A stretch of DNA of 38,626 bases from Acidobacteriota bacterium (GCA_016215215.1 JACRKW010000238.1:1-38626), one strand, 5' to 3'. Counted from the first letter of the stretch, positions 25,586 to 34,568 are shown. Made by a program: numbers and translations. Notes: generated by a model not told the origin, from the sequence alone.

Positions 25586-26797
25586 ATGAAGCGTTGGGCA
25601 CTCGGACTACTACTCGCCGCCGCCGTGGCAGCCGCCGTCTGGCTCGCCGGACGCAAGCCCGCCGCGCCCGAGGCGCCGTTCGCCAAGGCGAAACGCGGCA
25701 CGCTCACCAGCGTGCTGGCTACCAATGGCAGGACCGAGCCGCTGCATTGGGCGCCGGCTCATAGCGAGCGCGCTGGACGCATCAGCCGCGTCCTGGTGGC
25801 GCGCGGCCAGCGCGTGGACGCCGGAGCCGCTCTGGTTCAACTGGAACAGGACGGCGCCGGAGCCGCGCTCGCCTCCGCGCTCGCCCGCCTGGAACAAGCC
25901 AAGGTCGATCTGGCCGCGATTGAGCGCGGCGGCCCCGCCCCCGACCTGGCCGATATCGACAGCACCAGGAACCGCCTGCTGCTGGACCGCGACGCCGCCG
26001 CGCGAGAGCTGGCCGCATTGCAGCGCCTGGCGGCGAAGAAGGCGGCCACTCAGTCTGAAGTCGACGCAATGCAGAATCGCCTCGCCTCGCTCGATGCCCA
26101 AATCGCCGCCCAGCAGGCCCGCCGCGCGGCTCTGGTGGGTCCCGGCGATGCCCGGGCGTCCAGGGCGCGCATCTCCGACGCCGAAGCAGCCGTGGCGCTG
26201 GCCCGCCGGAACCTTGAACTCACTATCGTGCGCGCCCCGTGCGCCGGCGTAGTCTACGACCTGCCCGTCCGGGACGGAGGGTGGCTCAACGCCGGCGATC
26301 CGGTCGCCCGCATCGGCGAAACCTCCCGTTTGAAAGTGATTGTGTTCGTGGACGAGCCCGATCTTGGGCAGGTCATCAAAGGCTTGCCAGTGGCCGTCAC
26401 CTGGGATGCACTGCCGGCGCGCTCCTGGCAAGGCGTGGTGGAACAGCCGCCCTCGCAGGTGGTCGCGCTTGGAACCAGGCAGGTGGGCGAGGTAGCCACC
26501 GTCGTCGAAAACCCCCAGCAGGACCTGCCGCCGGGCGCCAACATCAACGCCCGGGTCCGCCTGCGTGTCGTGGACAATGCCCTCACTATTCCCAAATCCG
26601 CGCTGCGCCGCGAAGGCGGCGAGTTCGGCGTCTTCGTCCTGGACGGCGGCCGGCTCGCGTGGCGCAAAGTCCGCCTTGGGGTCTCCAGTGAGAGCCAGGC
26701 CGAGATCCTGGAGGGATTGCAGGAAGGCGCCCTGGTGGCCCTTCCCTCCGAACGCACGCTCGCACCCGGCATGGCCGTATCGCCCGTCTTTCCCTGA
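25586..26797 (+). CDS. HlyD-family efflux adaptor (periplasmic)
   Basis: 403 residues with an N-terminal membrane anchor (RWALGLLLAAAVAAAVWLAG). The order is that of a membrane fusion protein: an N-terminal strand, a lipoyl-like half (SERAGRISRVLVARGQRVDAG), a long alpha-helical coiled coil (about 88-200, with AALASALARLEQAKVDL and SRARISDAEAAVALARR), the second lipoyl half (IVRAPCAGVVYDLPVRDGG), and a beta-barrel. Such adaptors link an inner-membrane ABC or RND pump to an outer-membrane channel. No pump or TolC gene is next to it, so its partner is elsewhere. It ends 6 nt from the convergent ABC-2 permease gene. Confidence 0.92.
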   Translation: MKRWALGLLLAAAVAAAVWLAGRKPAAPEAPFAKAKRGTLTSVLATNGRTEPLHWAPAHSERAGRISRVLVARGQRVDAGAALVQLEQDGAGAALASALARLEQAKVDLAAIERGGPAPDLADIDSTRNRLLLDRDAAARELAALQRLAAKKAATQSEVDAMQNRLASLDAQIAAQQARRAALVGPGDARASRARISDAEAAVALARRNLELTIVRAPCAGVVYDLPVRDGGWLNAGDPVARIGETSRLKVIVFVDEPDLGQVIKGLPVAVTWDALPARSWQGVVEQPPSQVVALGTRQVGEVATVVENPQQDLPPGANINARVRLRVVDNALTIPKSALRREGGEFGVFVLDGGRLAWRKVRLGVSSESQAEILEGLQEGALVALPSERTLAPGMAVSPVFP

Positions 26798-26803
26798 CGG
26801 TCT

Positions 26804-27568
26804 TCAGAGATAGTCGTAGAAGTGCTTCCGCAGCCGCCGGAAGAAGACCAGCCCGGCCGCGAGCGTCAGGAATGAAACCGAGGTCAGCTTCAGCAGCAGC
26901 GGCGTTCCCGGGTATCGCCCTTCCAGCAAGATGGCCCTGAGCGCCAGCACCAGCGCGGCCACCGGATTGTACATGTAGATCTCCCGGTACTGGTCCGGAA
27001 TGCTGGTGAAAGCATAGAAGATGGGCACGATCCAGAACAGCACCATCACCGCCGACTCCACCACGTACCGCGTGTCCCGCACGTACACGTTCAGCGCCGA
27101 AGTAAGCAGCACCAGGCCGCACACGAACACGATCTCCAGAGCCCACACCACCGGCAGCCAGAGCCAGTAGAGGTGTATCCTCGATCCCGCCCACAAGGCG
27201 ATGAATAGCAGCAGCCCTACCTGGATGGTCAGGTGCAGCGCGTTGGAAAGCACCGACGCAATCGGCACGATCTCGCGCGGCACGGCGACACGCTTGATCA
27301 GCGCCGCGTTGTCGATCAGCGAACTGGTGCCGTTGCTCCAGGCCACGCTGATGAAACTGTAGGGCACCAGCCCGCAAAGCACGAACAGCGGGTAGTGGAC
27401 CTTGCCGGGCGGCGGGAAGATGCGGGTAAAGATGAACGTCAGAACGCCCATCATGATCAGAGGGTTCAGCAGCGACCAGAACACGCCCAGCGACATGTTG
27501 CGGTAGCGGATCTTGAACTCTTTCACCACCAGGTTCTGGAGCAGGAAGAGTGGGTCGCGGTGAAGCAT
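26804..27568 (-). CDS. ABC-2 type polysaccharide export permease (Wzm/TagG-like)
   Basis: 254 residues with six hydrophobic segments and the family opening [20 protein letters not shown], in which KxRY and SxLG-W are typical of Wzm/TagG permeases. Later the pattern continues with [35 protein letters not shown] (a conserved cytoplasmic/membrane loop), and [32 protein letters not shown]. These proteins export polysaccharides or teichoic acid-type polymers with an ATPase of the Wzt/TagH type. That ATPase gene is not adjacent, which is unusual for the family. A TAGAAT box lies 24 nt before the ATG. Confidence 0.93.
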   Translation of the reverse strand: MLHRDPLFLLQNLVVKEFKIRYRNMSLGVFWSLLNPLIMMGVLTFIFTRIFPPPGKVHYPLFVLCGLVPYSFISVAWSNGTSSLIDNAALIKRVAVPREIVPIASVLSNALHLTIQVGLLLFIALWAGSRIHLYWLWLPVVWALEIVFVCGLVLLTSALNVYVRDTRYVVESAVMVLFWIVPIFYAFTSIPDQYREIYMYNPVAALVLALRAILLEGRYPGTPLLLKLTSVSFLTLAAGLVFFRRLRKHFYDYL

Positions 27569-27592
27569 GAGGCGGGGATGAGCCCGCTCCCC

Positions 27593-27598
27593 ATTCTA
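27593..27598 (-). promoter_or_regulatory. Candidate -10 box TAGAAT before the ABC-2 permease gene
   Basis: On the minus strand GGCTAGAATGG ends 24 nt before ATG 27568. It lies in the 42-bp gap after the second J-domain gene, so the permease may be transcribed alone or together with the J-domain pair. Confidence 0.4.
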
Positions 27599-27610
27599 GC
27601 CTCCCGGACG

Positions 27611-28483
27611 CTAGTGGAGCAGGTGGTCGGCGGGGACTGTCATTGGAGCCGGCGTCTGGGCGGCAGCCAGGACTTCGGCGCTCTCCGCTCCGCTCACCGT
27701 GATTTCAAAGCGGTTGCTGTCTGAGCGCCGGATGTGCCCCTTCTCCTTCAGGAACCACAGCGAAAACTCCAGGTGCTCACGCGGAACGCCCAATAACTCT
27801 TCGAATTCGAAGATGCTCATTGCCGGATGCGCAGCGTCGCGCAGCCGCCGGGTGTAGAGCGCCTGCAGGATCCCGCGCCGTTTCTTCGGCTCGGCGTCGG
27901 CGTCGTCGGGCCCGGATCCGTCTGCGAAGATCTTCCAGCGCGAAAGTTGGGCTTCGTGGTGGTGAACGTCGTAGGCCGCCCGGCGCGCCGGATCGCCCAG
28001 CACATTGTAGGCCTCGGTGATGCGCTTGAAGACCTCTTCGCTGCCCGTTTCCCGGTTGTCGGGATGATACCTCTGGGCCAACATTCGGTAGACCCGGTGG
28101 ATGGTGTCGGCGTTGGCGCGCGGATTCACCTGCAGCACCTCGTACAGGTCGTGCACCGGCTCGTCGTCCTGCAGCGACGCCGCGTTGGGGGCCTCTGCAG
28201 GCTCGCCTTCGCGGTCAAACTCCAGCCGCAGCCGGTAACTGCCCGCGTCGGTGTGCATGCACGACATGATCATCGCCTTGACGCCCAGCCGCAGCCGCCA
28301 ACTGCGAAGGTTGGGAATCCCCTGCACGGTGACCGCGGCCCCTGGCGGCAATGTCTCGTGCGCCTCGATCAGCATCCCGTGGTCGCTGTGCTCGATCAGC
28401 AGCGCGGGAAATGTGCGGGGCTCGCCAGTGTCGCCGGCATAGGTCAGCCGGACGACCTTTGCCTCCTTGTCGGTCATGCCCAT
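27611..28483 (-). CDS. PilZ-like / J-domain / winged-helix-like protein, second of tandem pair
   Basis: 290 residues in three parts. Residues 8-92 form a small beta-barrel-like unit resembling PilZ: ALLIEHSDHGMLIEA (28-41) fits a (D/N)xSxxG motif with Glu first, and SYRLRLEFD (82-90) closes it; the usual RxxxR is absent, so cyclic-di-GMP binding is doubtful. The J-domain (about 112-172, DLYEVLQVNPRAN to AAYDV) has an intact HPD at 140-142, so it should stimulate DnaK ATPase. After a charged linker, residues 221-268 (AMSIFEFEELLGVPREHLEF, then WFLKEKGHIRR) look like a winged helix. No zinc-binding DnaJ core is present. It follows a close paralogue after 100 nt. Confidence 0.87.
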   Translation of the reverse strand: MGMTDKEAKVVRLTYAGDTGEPRTFPALLIEHSDHGMLIEAHETLPPGAAVTVQGIPNLRSWRLRLGVKAMIMSCMHTDAGSYRLRLEFDREGEPAEAPNAASLQDDEPVHDLYEVLQVNPRANADTIHRVYRMLAQRYHPDNRETGSEEVFKRITEAYNVLGDPARRAAYDVHHHEAQLSRWKIFADGSGPDDADAEPKKRRGILQALYTRRLRDAAHPAMSIFEFEELLGVPREHLEFSLWFLKEKGHIRRSDSNRFEITVSGAESAEVLAAAQTPAPMTVPADHLLH

Positions 28484-28583
28484 CCATCGGACGGAAGCTG
28501 GGCGGCCATCAGACTGAGATTGCGTAAGGAATCACCGTAATTCAGACGGGTGAACCGCCCCGGACGCCCGGATCGGCCGCCCC

Positions 28584-29483
28584 TCACTCGGAAGCCGCGG
28601 GGAGCCGCCTGTTCTCCGGAGTGCGCGCATCCGCCTCCTCGCTCTCCCGCTCCGCCTGGTCCACCCCTGCCACCGTGATCTGGTAGCGATTGTTGTCTGA
28701 CCGGGTGACGAAGCCCCGTTCCTTCAGATACCAGAGCGTGAACTCCAGGTGCTCCCGCGGAATCTGCAGCAGATCCTCAAACTCGAAGACGCTCATGGCC
28801 GGCGCCTGCGGCTCCATCAGCCGCCTCTGATAGAGCGCCCGCAGCACTGCCGCCCGCTTCGTCCGTTCTGCTCCGGGCCCTCGGGCCGCCTCCGGCGAAT
28901 GAAAAACGCGCCAATTGGCCCGCAGTACCGCCGCCCGCTGCATGTCGTAAGAAGAACGGTCCGCCGGATCGCCCAGTACCACGTAAGCCCGGCTGATCTT
29001 CTTGAACGTCTCTTCGTTCCCAGTTTCAGCGTTGTCCGGATGATACCGCTGCGCCAGCAGCCTGAAGACGCGGTGGATCATGTCCGGATCCGCCTTCGGA
29101 CTGATTTGCAGGATCTCGTAGTAGTCCAGATCCGTCCCCAGCCCAATCCCGTCCTGACCCGCCTCTTCCGCAGCGGACTCAAACTCGAGTCCCGCGCGGT
29201 AGAGGCCGCCCACCCCGGGCGAGCACCAGCACACGTGCGCCTTCTGGGCGATGTAAACCCCCGAGTTGATCAATTCCACGCCCGCCCGCAGCGTGACCAC
29301 CAACCCCACTTGCAGAGCCGCATAGCATTGGATTCCTATGCCCTGGTCACCCGCATCCACAATCCAGGCGGCCACCACCTGCCGTACCCCGGAAGCGTCT
29401 TCATAGCTCAGGCGCAACTCAAGAGGCTGCGCCCGCGCAATCTTCCTGCGTGCCCGACGTTCCACGTGTGAGGGGTTCGCCAC
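28584..29483 (-). CDS. PilZ-like / J-domain / winged-helix-like protein, first of tandem pair
   Basis: 299 residues, GTG start, with the same order as its neighbour. The N-terminal unit (about 5-105) has basic ERRARRKIARAQ and strands ending in LYRAGLEFE, as in PilZ; IVDAGDQGIGIQ stands where (D/N)xSxxG should be, with Gly for Ser. The J-domain (119-180) opens DYYEILQISPKADPDMIHRV and has HPD at 148-150. The C-terminal part (229-275, AMSVFEFEDLLQIPREHLEF then WYLKERGFVTRSD) is very similar to that of the neighbour, so the pair is a tandem duplication that has diverged mainly in the N-terminal unit and the linker. No Shine-Dalgarno is obvious. Confidence 0.88.
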   Translation of the reverse strand: MANPSHVERRARRKIARAQPLELRLSYEDASGVRQVVAAWIVDAGDQGIGIQCYAALQVGLVVTLRAGVELINSGVYIAQKAHVCWCSPGVGGLYRAGLEFESAAEEAGQDGIGLGTDLDYYEILQISPKADPDMIHRVFRLLAQRYHPDNAETGNEETFKKISRAYVVLGDPADRSSYDMQRAAVLRANWRVFHSPEAARGPGAERTKRAAVLRALYQRRLMEPQAPAMSVFEFEDLLQIPREHLEFTLWYLKERGFVTRSDNNRYQITVAGVDQAERESEEADARTPENRRLPAASE

Positions 29484-29574
29484 TAATTCAGTGTTCGGCC
29501 TATTTCCGGTCTTGAACTTTGGAGAAACGCCTTACTATGTACTAGTGAAACACCTGGAACGTTACTAAGGCCTA

Positions 29575-30555
29575 CTACTTGGCCGGCGCCGGACTCGCCG
29601 CAGCCTTGCCAAAGTAGCTCTCTTCCAGCACCGGCTTGTTGCCGGCCTTCACCCCATCCATCGCCTTCTGCGCGGCTTCCGATTGCAGCTTCTTCTCGAT
29701 CTCCGGCTTCACCTTCTCCAGCGGATCGACGCCTCGCGCCTGCACCTGGATCAGGTGGTAGCCGAACGGGCTCTTCACGGGCTGGCTGATTTCGCCGATC
29801 GGCAGCGAGAATGCGGCATCCTCGAATACCGGCACCATGCGGCCGTGGTTGAAGCTGCCCAGGTCTCCGCCCTGCGCCCCGCTGCCCGTGTCGTCGGACT
29901 CGGACTTGGCCAGCGCAGCGAAATCCTCGCCCTTCACCAGGCGATCCCTCAACGCCGTGGTCTTCGCCAGAGCCTCGGGGTCGGTGAGGTCCTTCTGGCC
30001 GGGCTTCAGCGGAACCCGCGAGCCCTGGAACCGGATCAGAATGTGACGCGCCGTGGCCTTCTCATAGTCCCGCTTGTGCGCCGAATACCAGGCGTCAATC
30101 TGCTCGCCCGAAGGCTTGTTGGTCTCCATCAGGTGCTGGGCGAAGAGATTTGCCAGCGCCCCTTCGCGTTGCAGGAACAACTGCAGACGGACCGACGGCT
30201 TTTCATCTATCTTGAGCTTCTTGGCTTCTTGGGAAAAGGTCAGAATCTCGCCGATCTGCTCCGCCACGCGGCGGCGCGCCTCGGCGTTCTCGCCGCCAAA
30301 TTGGGCGCGCACGTTCTCCGGCAGGCTCTTCATCATGTCGTCAAACTCGGACTGCGTCATCTTTGTCCCGCCGGCGGTGAAGACCACAGGATCGGCCGTC
30401 ATCTGCGCCAGCTTGACCGGAGCCGCCGCGGGCTTGGCCGGCGCGGGTTTGGCTGCTGAGGGCTTGACTGGGGCCGCTTTGACCGGAGCGGCAGATGGGG
30501 CAGGCGCCTGAGCCCAAAGAGCCGCGCCAATCATCGACAATAGGAGAACTCGCAT
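29575..30555 (-). CDS. PpiC-type periplasmic peptidyl-prolyl isomerase
   Basis: 326 residues. A signal peptide (VLLLSMIGAALWAQ) is followed by an Ala/Pro/Lys repeat region (about 17-50: APVKAAPVKP, AAKPAPAKPAAAPVK), a SurA-like helical N-domain (about 55-165), and a parvulin domain (about 168-278) with ARHILIRF, SDDTGSGAQGGDLGSF and the FGYHLIQV strand. The enzyme should assist folding of exported proteins. The basic Ala/Pro linker is likely a flexible tether. The gene is divergent from an ABC exporter with only 6 nt between the two start codons. Confidence 0.94.
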   Translation of the reverse strand: MRVLLLSMIGAALWAQAPAPSAAPVKAAPVKPSAAKPAPAKPAAAPVKLAQMTADPVVFTAGGTKMTQSEFDDMMKSLPENVRAQFGGENAEARRRVAEQIGEILTFSQEAKKLKIDEKPSVRLQLFLQREGALANLFAQHLMETNKPSGEQIDAWYSAHKRDYEKATARHILIRFQGSRVPLKPGQKDLTDPEALAKTTALRDRLVKGEDFAALAKSESDDTGSGAQGGDLGSFNHGRMVPVFEDAAFSLPIGEISQPVKSPFGYHLIQVQARGVDPLEKVKPEIEKKLQSEAAQKAMDGVKAGNKPVLEESYFGKAAASPAPAK

Positions 30556-30561
30556 CTACTC

Positions 30562-32412
30562 ATGTTACCCCGTCAAACTAGACACCCCGAGCGGACGCCC
30601 GCACGAGACAAGGGCGATAGTCCCGGCAAGCCGTCCAATTGGCGCGCCGTCTGGCCCGATGTCAAGGAACTCATCCGCCCGCGCCGGGGCCAACTCCTGC
30701 TCGGCCTGTTCCTGATCGCCGTCAGCCGTCCGGCCGGACTCGTGCTGCCGGCCTCCACCAAGTGGGTGGTCGACGAAGTATTGGTCAAGCACCGGACCGA
30801 GCTGCTGACGCCCATCATCCTGGCCGTCCTTGCGGCCACCGCGCTGCAGGCTGCGACGTCGTTCTGGCTCACTCAGTTGCTCTCCAAGTCCGCCCAGAAG
30901 CTCATCGCCGAGCTGCGTTGCAAGGTTCAGTCCCACGTCGGCCGTCTCCCGGTAACCTACTTCGACGCCAACAAGTCCGGCCAGCTCGTCTCGCGCATCA
31001 TGAATGACGTCGAGGGCGTCCGCAACCTGGTAGGCACCGGACTGGTGGAGTTCGCCGGCGGCATCCTCACCGCCGTGCTGGCCTTCGGCATCCTGGTGCG
31101 CATCAGCCCGCTGCTCACCGGTCTGGCCCTGGCCGTTGTCGTCGCCTACTCCTTCGTCCTGCGACATGCCTTCAAGACCCTGCGGCCCATCTTCCGAGAG
31201 CGCGGCAAGATCACCGCCGAGGTCACCGGCAGGCTCACCGAAACGCTGGGCGGCATCCGCGTCATCAAGGGCTATCACGCCGAGGAGCGCGAGGAGCGCG
31301 TCTTCCAGGCCGGCGTTCAACGCATCCTCGACAATGTCCTCCAATCGCTCACCGGAGTCTCCGTGCTGAGCCTCTCGGCTACCGTCCTGCTCGGCCTGGT
31401 CGGCGCGCTGGTGATGTACGTCGGCGGACGCCAGATCCTGAACGGCTCCCTGTCGCTGGGCGGATTCGCCACCTTCACCGCCTTCCTGGCCGTGCTCGTC
31501 GCGCCGGTCTTTCAGATGGTGGGCATCGGCACCCAGCTCACCGAAGCCGTCGCCGGCCTCGAGCGCACCCGCGAGATTCTGAACGTGCAGGCCGAGGACG
31601 CCGACCCGCGCCGCGCTTCAGCCATCGGCCCCGTCCGCGGCGACGTCCGGTTCGAAGACGTCCACTTCGCCTATGAGGAGGGCAAGCCGGTGCTCCACGG
31701 CATCAGCTTCCATGCCCGGCCCGGCACTGTCACTGCCCTGGTGGGCTCCTCAGGCTCCGGCAAGTCCACCACCATCGGGCTCATCACCGCTTTCCATACG
31801 CCCGGGTCGGGCCGCGTCCTGGTCGACGGCCGGGACCTTTCCACGGTGAATCTCAGCAGTTACCGGACGCAGCTCGGCGTCGTCCTCCAGGAGACCTTCC
31901 TGTTTGACGGCACCATCCGCGAAAACGTCGCCTTCGCCCGTCCCAACGCGCCTGAGGAGGAAATCATCCAGGCCTGCCGTTTGGCGCGCGTCGACGAGTT
32001 CGCGGAACGCTTTCCCGATCAGTACGACACCATCGTCGGCGAGCGCGGCGTGAAACTGAGCGGAGGGCAGAAGCAGCGTGTCTCCATCGCCCGGGCCGTG
32101 CTCGCCGATCCGCGCATCCTGATCCTCGATGAGGCCACCTCAAGCCTCGATAGCGAAACAGAGTCCATGATTCAGGAAGGACTCGCCTATCTCATGCAGG
32201 GCCGGACCACCTTCGTCATTGCCCACCGCCTGTCCACCATCCGGCGCGCCGACCAGATCCTGGTGATGGAAGACGGCCTGATTGTCGAACGCGGCACGCA
32301 CACGCAACTGTTCGAAGCCCGCGGCCGCTACCACGACCTCTACACCCGCCAGCACGAGCTCGCCGCCAACCTGTTCCTGGCGCCCGGCGAGGGCGATACG
32401 ATCGACCCCTAG
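30562..32412 (+). CDS. MsbA/ABCB-type ABC exporter (fused permease-ATPase)
   Basis: 616 residues. A basic N-terminal stretch precedes a six-helix ABC-type-1 permease (about 35-330) and a full ATPase. Walker A GSSGSGKST is at about 394-402, the Q-loop GVVLQETFLFDG, signature LSGGQKQR at about 499-506, Walker B LILDEATSSLD at about 519-529, and H-loop VIAHRLST. This half-transporter works as a homodimer, exporting lipids, peptides or drugs across the inner membrane; MsbA-like lipid flipping is one possibility. It shares a CTAG stop with the convergent response regulator gene, and its promoter must lie inside the neighbouring ppiC gene. Confidence 0.94.
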   Translation: MLPRQTRHPERTPARDKGDSPGKPSNWRAVWPDVKELIRPRRGQLLLGLFLIAVSRPAGLVLPASTKWVVDEVLVKHRTELLTPIILAVLAATALQAATSFWLTQLLSKSAQKLIAELRCKVQSHVGRLPVTYFDANKSGQLVSRIMNDVEGVRNLVGTGLVEFAGGILTAVLAFGILVRISPLLTGLALAVVVAYSFVLRHAFKTLRPIFRERGKITAEVTGRLTETLGGIRVIKGYHAEEREERVFQAGVQRILDNVLQSLTGVSVLSLSATVLLGLVGALVMYVGGRQILNGSLSLGGFATFTAFLAVLVAPVFQMVGIGTQLTEAVAGLERTREILNVQAEDADPRRASAIGPVRGDVRFEDVHFAYEEGKPVLHGISFHARPGTVTALVGSSGSGKSTTIGLITAFHTPGSGRVLVDGRDLSTVNLSSYRTQLGVVLQETFLFDGTIRENVAFARPNAPEEEIIQACRLARVDEFAERFPDQYDTIVGERGVKLSGGQKQRVSIARAVLADPRILILDEATSSLDSETESMIQEGLAYLMQGRTTFVIAHRLSTIRRADQILVMEDGLIVERGTHTQLFEARGRYHDLYTRQHELAANLFLAPGEGDTIDP

Positions 32413-33041
32413 ATCAGTTCGCGCCTGTAGTGCTCCAGCGCCACCCGCACAAGTTGCGAGCGCGTCCGCACGCCGGTCTTGGAAAACAGCTGCTGCAGCG
32501 ACGCCTTGATGGCGCTCTCGCTCACCCGCAACCGCTGCGCGATCTCCTTGTTCGCCAGCCCTTCAAACACGCCGCGCAACACGTAGCGGTCCCGCTCTGT
32601 AAAACGCGCCCGCCGCGCGTTCTCCGCCACCGTGGCTTCCCCGGTCGGCTCGGAGTACTTCGGATCCACCCAGGTCTCTCCGCGCATTACTGCGTTGATG
32701 GCCTGGATCAGCAATTCCGGCGAGTTGTTCTTCAGAAAGACGCCCGCCGCCCCATTGGTCAGGGCCTGTCTTAACTCCGCGCGGGTCACGCCGACCGTAA
32801 CCACCAGGATCTTGCCCGAGTACCCTTTTTGCCTGGCGGCGGCCAGCACTTCGTTACCGCGGCGGTCGCCGAGCTCATAGTCCAGCAGGATGAGATCGAA
32901 CCGGCTGCCGGCCAGCAATTGCAGCGCTTCTTCCACTGTGGAGCACTGCCCCGTCACGCGGCAGTCGGTCTCCACCGCCAGTAGCCTCGCCAGGCTCTCG
33001 CGGAACAAAGCATGGTCGTCGACCAGCAGGATGTTGGTCAT
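32409..33041 (-). CDS. LuxR/NarL-type response regulator
   Basis: 210 residues from ATG 33041, which overlaps the kinase stop (ATGA, 33041-33038); an earlier in-frame start has no receiver similarity. The receiver has the acidic pair in LLVDDHALFRE, phosphoacceptor Asp54 in DLILLDYELG, Thr82 in VVTVG and Lys104 in VFLKNN. The LuxR helix-turn-helix lies at about 145-205 (FTERDRYVLRGVFEGLANKE and then VSESAIKASLQQLF). It should bind DNA once phosphorylated by the upstream-encoded kinase. Confidence 0.95.
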   Translation of the reverse strand: MTNILLVDDHALFRESLARLLAVETDCRVTGQCSTVEEALQLLAGSRFDLILLDYELGDRRGNEVLAAARQKGYSGKILVVTVGVTRAELRQALTNGAAGVFLKNNSPELLIQAINAVMRGETWVDPKYSEPTGEATVAENARRARFTERDRYVLRGVFEGLANKEIAQRLRVSESAIKASLQQLFSKTGVRTRSQLVRVALEHYRRELI

Positions 33042-34501
33042 GCGGAAATCTCCGTATTCTGCCACTCTCCGGGGCTTTCCCCGGGAACGTACGTCTTCAG
33101 CCTCAAACACATGGTACAGCCCGTCGCGGAAGGTTCGTGATACAGCTCCCCTTCGCAGGCGCGCACAATCGCCCGCGAAACGAACAGGCCCAGCCCCACC
33201 GCGTCGGCGCCCTGTTGAAAGGGCTGGAACAACCTCTCAGGCAACCCCACGCCTGGTCCCGAGTCCTGCATCCGGATCACGACCGCGGCGTCCTCGTCGG
33301 AGACCGCGATGTGGATATGCCGTCGGTCGCTGTGCTCCATGGCCCTGACGCTGTTACGCGACAGGTTCAACAACGCCTGCAGCAGCCCGTGTTGGTCGCC
33401 CAGCACAACCGGCAGTTCGGCCGGCGCTTCGATGGAGAGCGTGATATCGTTGGCTTCCAGCGTCGGCCCCACGACAATGCGAAACTCCTCCAGCAGCGTC
33501 TCCAGGCTCACGGTGCCCATCTCCTGTTCGCCCGAGGAGTGCAACTCCACCGTGGCCAGCCGTGCCAGACCCTGCGCCAGCGTCCCTAGCGCCGCGTAGT
33601 CCTCCGTCTCGGCGACTCCGGCAATCCGGCCCAGGTTGGCGTGCACCACCGAGATCGCCGCGCACACGTTTCTGATCTCGTGCGACACCGAACCCACCAG
33701 CACGCGCGTACTGCGCAGCAGGCTCTGCAGGCTGGTCTCTTGCCAGTCTCGAAGGTCGTCCGAAGAATCGGTGATGATCGCCGCCAGCCGCCTGCCCGCG
33801 CGCGTCTGGTAGGTGGCAAACCACACGCAAGCCAGGAAACTCTCCCCGCCTGCCCGCCGTCCCCGGCAGTTGGTCGCCGTGCGGTAGGGCAACTCGTCGT
33901 CGGAGTCAGTCAATAGATCCGCCATCACCGGCAGGTATTCCTTGATGTTCCGCCCGTAGAGTTCACCCGCGTGCAGATGCAACATTTCGTGCGCGGCCTG
34001 GTTGGCCAGGTCCACGCAACCCGCCGAGTCCAGCGTGATGATGGCCGCGGGACTCGATTCGATCAGCGTCCGCAACTGGCTCTCCGCTTCCCGCCGCATT
34101 TCCATCTGCTCCCGCATCTCCGCCGCGTGCCGTATGGACAGCCGCTGGCTGCGCGCCACCTCGCTGGCAAACAGGCCCGCTCCGGAGAAGCTCACCCAGG
34201 TGTAGAAGATGCGAGCCAGTGACTCCGCCTCCCATCCGAACGGAGAGAAATACTCGCGCAGCACCGAACACACCAGCGCCAGCACCAACACCTGCCCGCG
34301 AGCCATCACCGGCGAGGCGAGCAACATCGGAATGATGTACAGGGCGCCGATCGACAGGTTCGTCTGGATCCACGCATCCAGCGCCACAATCACGATCGTG
34401 ACGCATCCCGCCCACAGCAGCAGCGACGCGGGTGAGGATTCCAACAGCCGGCTCAGTAGCTGCAGGTGTTTCTCTTGCGCCTGACTCTTCTCTGCCTGCA
34501 T
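33038..34501 (-). CDS. Membrane sensor histidine kinase with PAS domain
   Basis: 487 residues from ATG 34501; a TTG at 34549 would lengthen it by 16 residues and has no ribosome binding site. The N-terminus holds about four membrane helices (ASLLLWAGCVTIVIVALDAW, LYIIPMLLASPVM, VLVLALVCSVLREYF and LARIFYTWVSFSGAGLFA). A PAS domain follows (about 140-250), then a dimerisation helix with phosphoacceptor His274 in SVSHEIRN, and an ATPase domain with N-box NLSRNSVRAM, DSGPGVG and GLGLFVSRAIV. The response regulator overlaps by 4 nt, so they form a pair. The upstream glycosyltransferase gene (hpnI) ends 67 nt before this start. Confidence 0.94.
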   Translation of the reverse strand: MQAEKSQAQEKHLQLLSRLLESSPASLLLWAGCVTIVIVALDAWIQTNLSIGALYIIPMLLASPVMARGQVLVLALVCSVLREYFSPFGWEAESLARIFYTWVSFSGAGLFASEVARSQRLSIRHAAEMREQMEMRREAESQLRTLIESSPAAIITLDSAGCVDLANQAAHEMLHLHAGELYGRNIKEYLPVMADLLTDSDDELPYRTATNCRGRRAGGESFLACVWFATYQTRAGRRLAAIITDSSDDLRDWQETSLQSLLRSTRVLVGSVSHEIRNVCAAISVVHANLGRIAGVAETEDYAALGTLAQGLARLATVELHSSGEQEMGTVSLETLLEEFRIVVGPTLEANDITLSIEAPAELPVVLGDQHGLLQALLNLSRNSVRAMEHSDRRHIHIAVSDEDAAVVIRMQDSGPGVGLPERLFQPFQQGADAVGLGLFVSRAIVRACEGELYHEPSATGCTMCLRLKTYVPGESPGEWQNTEISA

Positions 34502-34568
34502 GGATCGTGGCTCTTGACCGGTATCCGTCCCTTGCCGATGATGACTCAATTGCGCCGTCGCGGCAACT

